Shown here: piece by piece, positions 61,141 through 64,000 of the stretch | Layout of the letters: every line of letters begins with the position of its first letter | How positions within the stretch are numbered: the stretch's first letter is position 1 | Assembly (NCBI RefSeq): GCF_018595685.2 | Contig: NZ_CP092334.1 | Coordinates: 400,001 to 464,000 of the forward strand | Reading direction: 5' to 3' | Length of the DNA stretch: 64,000 nucleotides | Origin: Flavihumibacter rivuli | GTDB taxonomy: Bacteria; Bacteroidota; Bacteroidia; Chitinophagales; Chitinophagaceae | Program-made: the position numbers and the translations under genes | The notes under the pieces: generated by a model | What the model saw: only the letters and a program-made list of their open reading frames with translations | Database searches by the model: none | What the model was told of the DNA's origin: nothing

Positions 61141-63396
61141 ATGGTTAGTTGGCTCAGAGCAAGTTTTTCTGTATTGGTTCTTGGACTGGTTACGTCCTGT
61201 GGTGATCATCAAAAAGAAGTTGATGCACCTGACCTGACCAGTTATGTGGATCCCTTTATCGGGACGGCCGCACATGGCCATGTTTTCCTTGGGGCCAATC
61301 TGCCCTTCGGCCTGGTGCAATTGGGGCCTTCCAATATTTTTGAAGGATGGGACTGGTGCAGTGGCTACAATTACAGCAGCAACACCATAGTTGGATTTTC
61401 GCATATGCATCTCAGTGGTACAGGGATCGGTGACCTGAATGATATCCTGGTGATGCCAACAACCGGGAAACTTTACCTCAATGAAGGGACAAAGGATAAT
61501 TTGGAAGAAGGTTACCTGTCTACCTTTAGCCATGATAAGGAGGAATGCCAGCCAGGTTACTATAAGGTGTTCCTGGAAAAGTACAAGATCACGGCAGAGC
61601 TGACTGCCACCGAGCGGGGTGGTTACCACAGGTACAACTATGCCCAGGACGATACATCCAATGTTTTATTGAATCTTGATTATGGTGTGGGTTGGGACAA
61701 GACGGTGAAGGCCGGTGTGAAAAAGTTGAATGACTCTACTATTGCCGGTTATCGATATTCCACCGGTTGGGCTACTGACCAGCGCATCTATTTTACAGCA
61801 GTATTCTCCCAGCCCATCCTTTCAGCCGGTATTTATAAGGGTGATACCCTCCAGGCCGGGGAGCAATTGGACGGTGAAAAGTTAAAGGCTGTCCTGAAGT
61901 TCGCAGTGAAGAAGGATCGTCCCCTGGAAATGAAGATCGCCTTGTCGCCGGTAAGTGAGGCCAATGCGGCCATTAACCTGAAAGAGGAGATGGGCGGTCG
62001 CAGTTTTGACCTAGTTAAAGCTGCTGCAAAGTCCAAATGGAATGAAGCCTTGTCGAGGATCAGCTTCAACGCAGATGGGCAGACGAAGAAGGTCTTCTAT
62101 ACGGCCATGTACCATAGCATGTTCGCTCCCTCCGTTTTCAATGATGTAAATGGTGATTACCTCGGTACAGATAAAAAGGTATATGCCAAAGCCGGATTTA
62201 CCAATTACACGACCTTTTCGCTTTGGGATACCTACAGGGCCCTGCATCCATTGTATACCATTACGCAGCCGGAGCGGGTGAATGATATGGTGAAGACCTT
62301 CCTGGCCATTTACCAGCAACAGGGCAGGTTGCCGGTTTGGCACCTGATGGGTAATGAGACCAATACCATGAACGGGAATCATTCCATCCCGGTGATGGTA
62401 GATGCCTATCTCAAGGGATTCCGGGATTACGATACTGTTTTGGCTTATGAGGCAATAAGGAAAACAGCCATGCAGCAACGTGATGGCATGAACTATATCC
62501 AGCAGTTGAAGTATATCCCGGCAGACAGCCTTTTTGAATCCGTAGCGAATGCATTGGAATATGCGATAGACGATTGGTGTGTGGCACAAATGGCCAGGGC
62601 CATGGGCAAGGAGGATGACTATGCCTACTTCACTAAAAGGGCTGAATTATACAAGCAATACTTTGATTCAAACAGGCAATTCATGAGGGGAAAGTTGGCG
62701 AATGGACAATGGCGCGAACCTTTCGATCCTTTTTCCTCTTCCCATCGTAAGGATGATTATGTGGAAGGCAATGCCTGGCAATACACCTGGCTGGTTCCCC
62801 ATGATCCCCATGGCCTGATCGGGTTGTTCGGCGGGGATAAGGCTTTCACGAATAAACTGGACTCCCTATTTGTAGTGAGCGGTCATATGGGTAAGGATGC
62901 ATCGCCCGATATCAGTGGCTTGATCGGCCAATATGCCCAAGGTAATGAGCCCAACCACCATATTCCCTATCTCTATGCCTTTGCCGGCGAACAATGGAAG
63001 ACCGCTTCCCTGGTTCGGCAGATCGCGGATACCTTCTATACTGCAAAACCCGACGGGATTTGTGGTAACGAAGACCTTGGGCAGATGTCGGCCTGGTACA
63101 TCTTCTCTTCCATGGGCTTTTACCCGGTTAATCCTGCCAATGGGACCTATGTATTGGGAAGCCCGTTGATGGACAAGGCTACCATCAGGCTGGGAGGCAA
63201 CAAAAGTTTCACCATAATAGCTAAGAACAATAGTAAAGGGAATAAGTACATCCAGAAAGTTGAATATAACGGTAAGGAATATTCGAAAACCTATATTACC
63301 CACGATATGATCAGGAGTGGAGGGGAGTTGACCTTGTATATGGGCCCTGCGCCAAATAAGCAATGGGGCGTAAGGAAAGAGGACCGGCCGGGATGA
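61141..63396 (+). CDS. GH92 alpha-mannosidase, lipoprotein
   Basis: A 751-residue Ca-dependent exo-alpha-mannosidase of family GH92. A lipobox (VTSC, Cys20) anchors it to the membrane. The N-terminal beta domain starts with DPFIGTAAHGHVFLGANLPFG. The catalytic (alpha/alpha)6 barrel carries FSLWDTYRALHPLYT, HSIPVMVDAYLKG, and, near the C-terminus, GNEDLGQMSAWYIFSSMG, the conserved GH92 acid/base region. The family inverts configuration and removes terminal mannose from N-glycans or mannan. The ATG is 1 bp after the haloperoxidase stop. Linkage specificity cannot be read from sequence. Confidence 0.93.
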   Translation: MVSWLRASFSVLVLGLVTSCGDHQKEVDAPDLTSYVDPFIGTAAHGHVFLGANLPFGLVQLGPSNIFEGWDWCSGYNYSSNTIVGFSHMHLSGTGIGDLNDILVMPTTGKLYLNEGTKDNLEEGYLSTFSHDKEECQPGYYKVFLEKYKITAELTATERGGYHRYNYAQDDTSNVLLNLDYGVGWDKTVKAGVKKLNDSTIAGYRYSTGWATDQRIYFTAVFSQPILSAGIYKGDTLQAGEQLDGEKLKAVLKFAVKKDRPLEMKIALSPVSEANAAINLKEEMGGRSFDLVKAAAKSKWNEALSRISFNADGQTKKVFYTAMYHSMFAPSVFNDVNGDYLGTDKKVYAKAGFTNYTTFSLWDTYRALHPLYTITQPERVNDMVKTFLAIYQQQGRLPVWHLMGNETNTMNGNHSIPVMVDAYLKGFRDYDTVLAYEAIRKTAMQQRDGMNYIQQLKYIPADSLFESVANALEYAIDDWCVAQMARAMGKEDDYAYFTKRAELYKQYFDSNRQFMRGKLANGQWREPFDPFSSSHRKDDYVEGNAWQYTWLVPHDPHGLIGLFGGDKAFTNKLDSLFVVSGHMGKDASPDISGLIGQYAQGNEPNHHIPYLYAFAGEQWKTASLVRQIADTFYTAKPDGICGNEDLGQMSAWYIFSSMGFYPVNPANGTYVLGSPLMDKATIRLGGNKSFTIIAKNNSKGNKYIQKVEYNGKEYSKTYITHDMIRSGGELTLYMGPAPNKQWGVRKEDRPG

Positions 63397-63468
63397 TACC
63401 CGGTTGTAATGGTATTGTTTTTTGACTCAATGGATGAAAAATAAAATTGACAATCTGAAAATACGAAT

Positions 63469-64000
63469 ATGAAAAGACCAGGAATTCTATTGGCAGGGTT
63501 GATATCACTGGTGTCGGGAATTAAAGCGCAGGTTAATGGCTTTGATCCTGTTGAGTTGGTCAATCCGCTCATGGGAACGCAATCCCTATTCAGCCTTTCT
63601 AACGGGAATACCTATCCGGCCATCGCAAGGCCATGGGGGATGAATTTCTGGACTCCCCAGACCGGTAAGATGGGCGATGGATGGGCCTACGTATACACTG
63701 CAGAAAAGATCAGGGGTTTCAAACAAACCCACCAGCCTTCCCCCTGGATGAATGATTATGGCCAGTTCTCCATCATGCCCGTTACGGGTAAGCTACAGTT
63801 CAACCAGGACAAACGGGCGAGTTGGTTCAGTCATAAGGCAGAGGTGGTGAAGCCCCATTATTATAGCGTTTACCTGGCCGATCATGATGTGACCACGGAA
63901 CTTACCGCCACAGAAAGGGCCGCACAGTTCAGGATCAGTTTTCCTACAACCGATAGCGCTTTCATAGTGGTGGATGCTTTTGACAATGGATCCTATATAA
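63469..64000 (+). CDS. Second GH92 alpha-mannosidase (partial, runs off the window)
   Basis: The first 177 residues of another GH92 enzyme, cut by the window end. A Sec signal peptide (cleavage after Ala20, no lipobox) precedes FDPVELVNPLMGTQSLFSLSNGNTYPAIARPWGMNFWTPQ, the GH92 N-terminal signature, then GWAYVYTAEKIRGFKQTHQPSPWMNDYGQFSIMP. It differs clearly from the upstream paralogue and belongs to the branch with PWGMNFWTPQ. It starts 72 bp after the first GH92 gene. Being soluble rather than lipid-anchored, it would act in the periplasm. Confidence 0.9.
   Translation, partial: MKRPGILLAGLISLVSGIKAQVNGFDPVELVNPLMGTQSLFSLSNGNTYPAIARPWGMNFWTPQTGKMGDGWAYVYTAEKIRGFKQTHQPSPWMNDYGQFSIMPVTGKLQFNQDKRASWFSHKAEVVKPHYYSVYLADHDVTTELTATERAAQFRISFPTTDSAFIVVDAFDNGSYI

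Overview
The window looks like a chromosomal segment of a Bacteroidota bacterium, most likely a member of the Chitinophagaceae or a close relative. The evidence is compositional and gene-based: promoters of the TTTG-N19-TAnnTTTG type, SusC/SusD and other TonB-dependent outer-membrane proteins, LytTR two-component systems, DUF3667 and DUF1080 proteins, a succinyl-type arginine pathway, and a tmRNA tag ending in YAMAA. No phage, transposase, CRISPR array or plasmid function was seen.

Left part (1-15 kb). A 172-bp tandem repeat carries the last 16 bases of a tRNA-Leu(GAG) plus its terminator. It is followed by a histidine kinase, a family-2 glycosyltransferase, a small membrane protein, tRNA-Gly(GCC) and tRNA-Leu(UAA), a block of CGCAAAG-type intergenic repeats, a secreted YD-repeat-like protein, and the operon DUF3667 - mazG - giant NtrY-like kinase. 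Next come a PolX/PHP protein with a degenerate polymerase site, a Lys/Ala histone-like protein, ribosomal proteins L27 and L21, and a GH3-family enzyme.

Arginine and isoprenoid block (15.2-25.5 kb). A structured leader RNA, which also contains a 39-codon ORF, precedes an apparently complete arginine operon: GNAT acyltransferase, argG, argC, argD, argF', argB, argE and argH, followed by dxr. Val90 of ArgF' at the specificity position points to N-succinylated rather than N-acetylated intermediates. Two palindromic CGTGCC-type repeats sit inside the operon.

Central part (25.5-50 kb). This is a mosaic of single genes: a C69/secernin-like hydrolase, RseP, a frameshifted carboxylesterase, a membrane-anchored MutS paralogue, tmRNA, a TonB-dependent receptor, a class D beta-lactamase, a regulator-kinase-regulator LytTR set, a two-domain esterase (alpha/beta hydrolase plus SGNH), a HabA-like membrane protein, small lipoproteins, a DUF1080 glycosidase-type protein, a divergent GAPDH paralogue, a gene-free 0.8-kb repeat region with a large inverted repeat, and a methyltransferase.

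Right end (50.5-64 kb). A polysaccharide-utilisation locus: LacI-type regulator, a candidate operator, susC, susD, a terminator-like hairpin, a giant FG-GAP/ASPIC-UnbV protein, a vanadium-haloperoxidase-like enzyme, and two GH92 alpha-mannosidases, the last cut by the window end. The expected substrate is an alpha-mannoside such as yeast mannan or a high-mannose N-glycan. The FG-GAP/haloperoxidase pair inside it is the least understood part.
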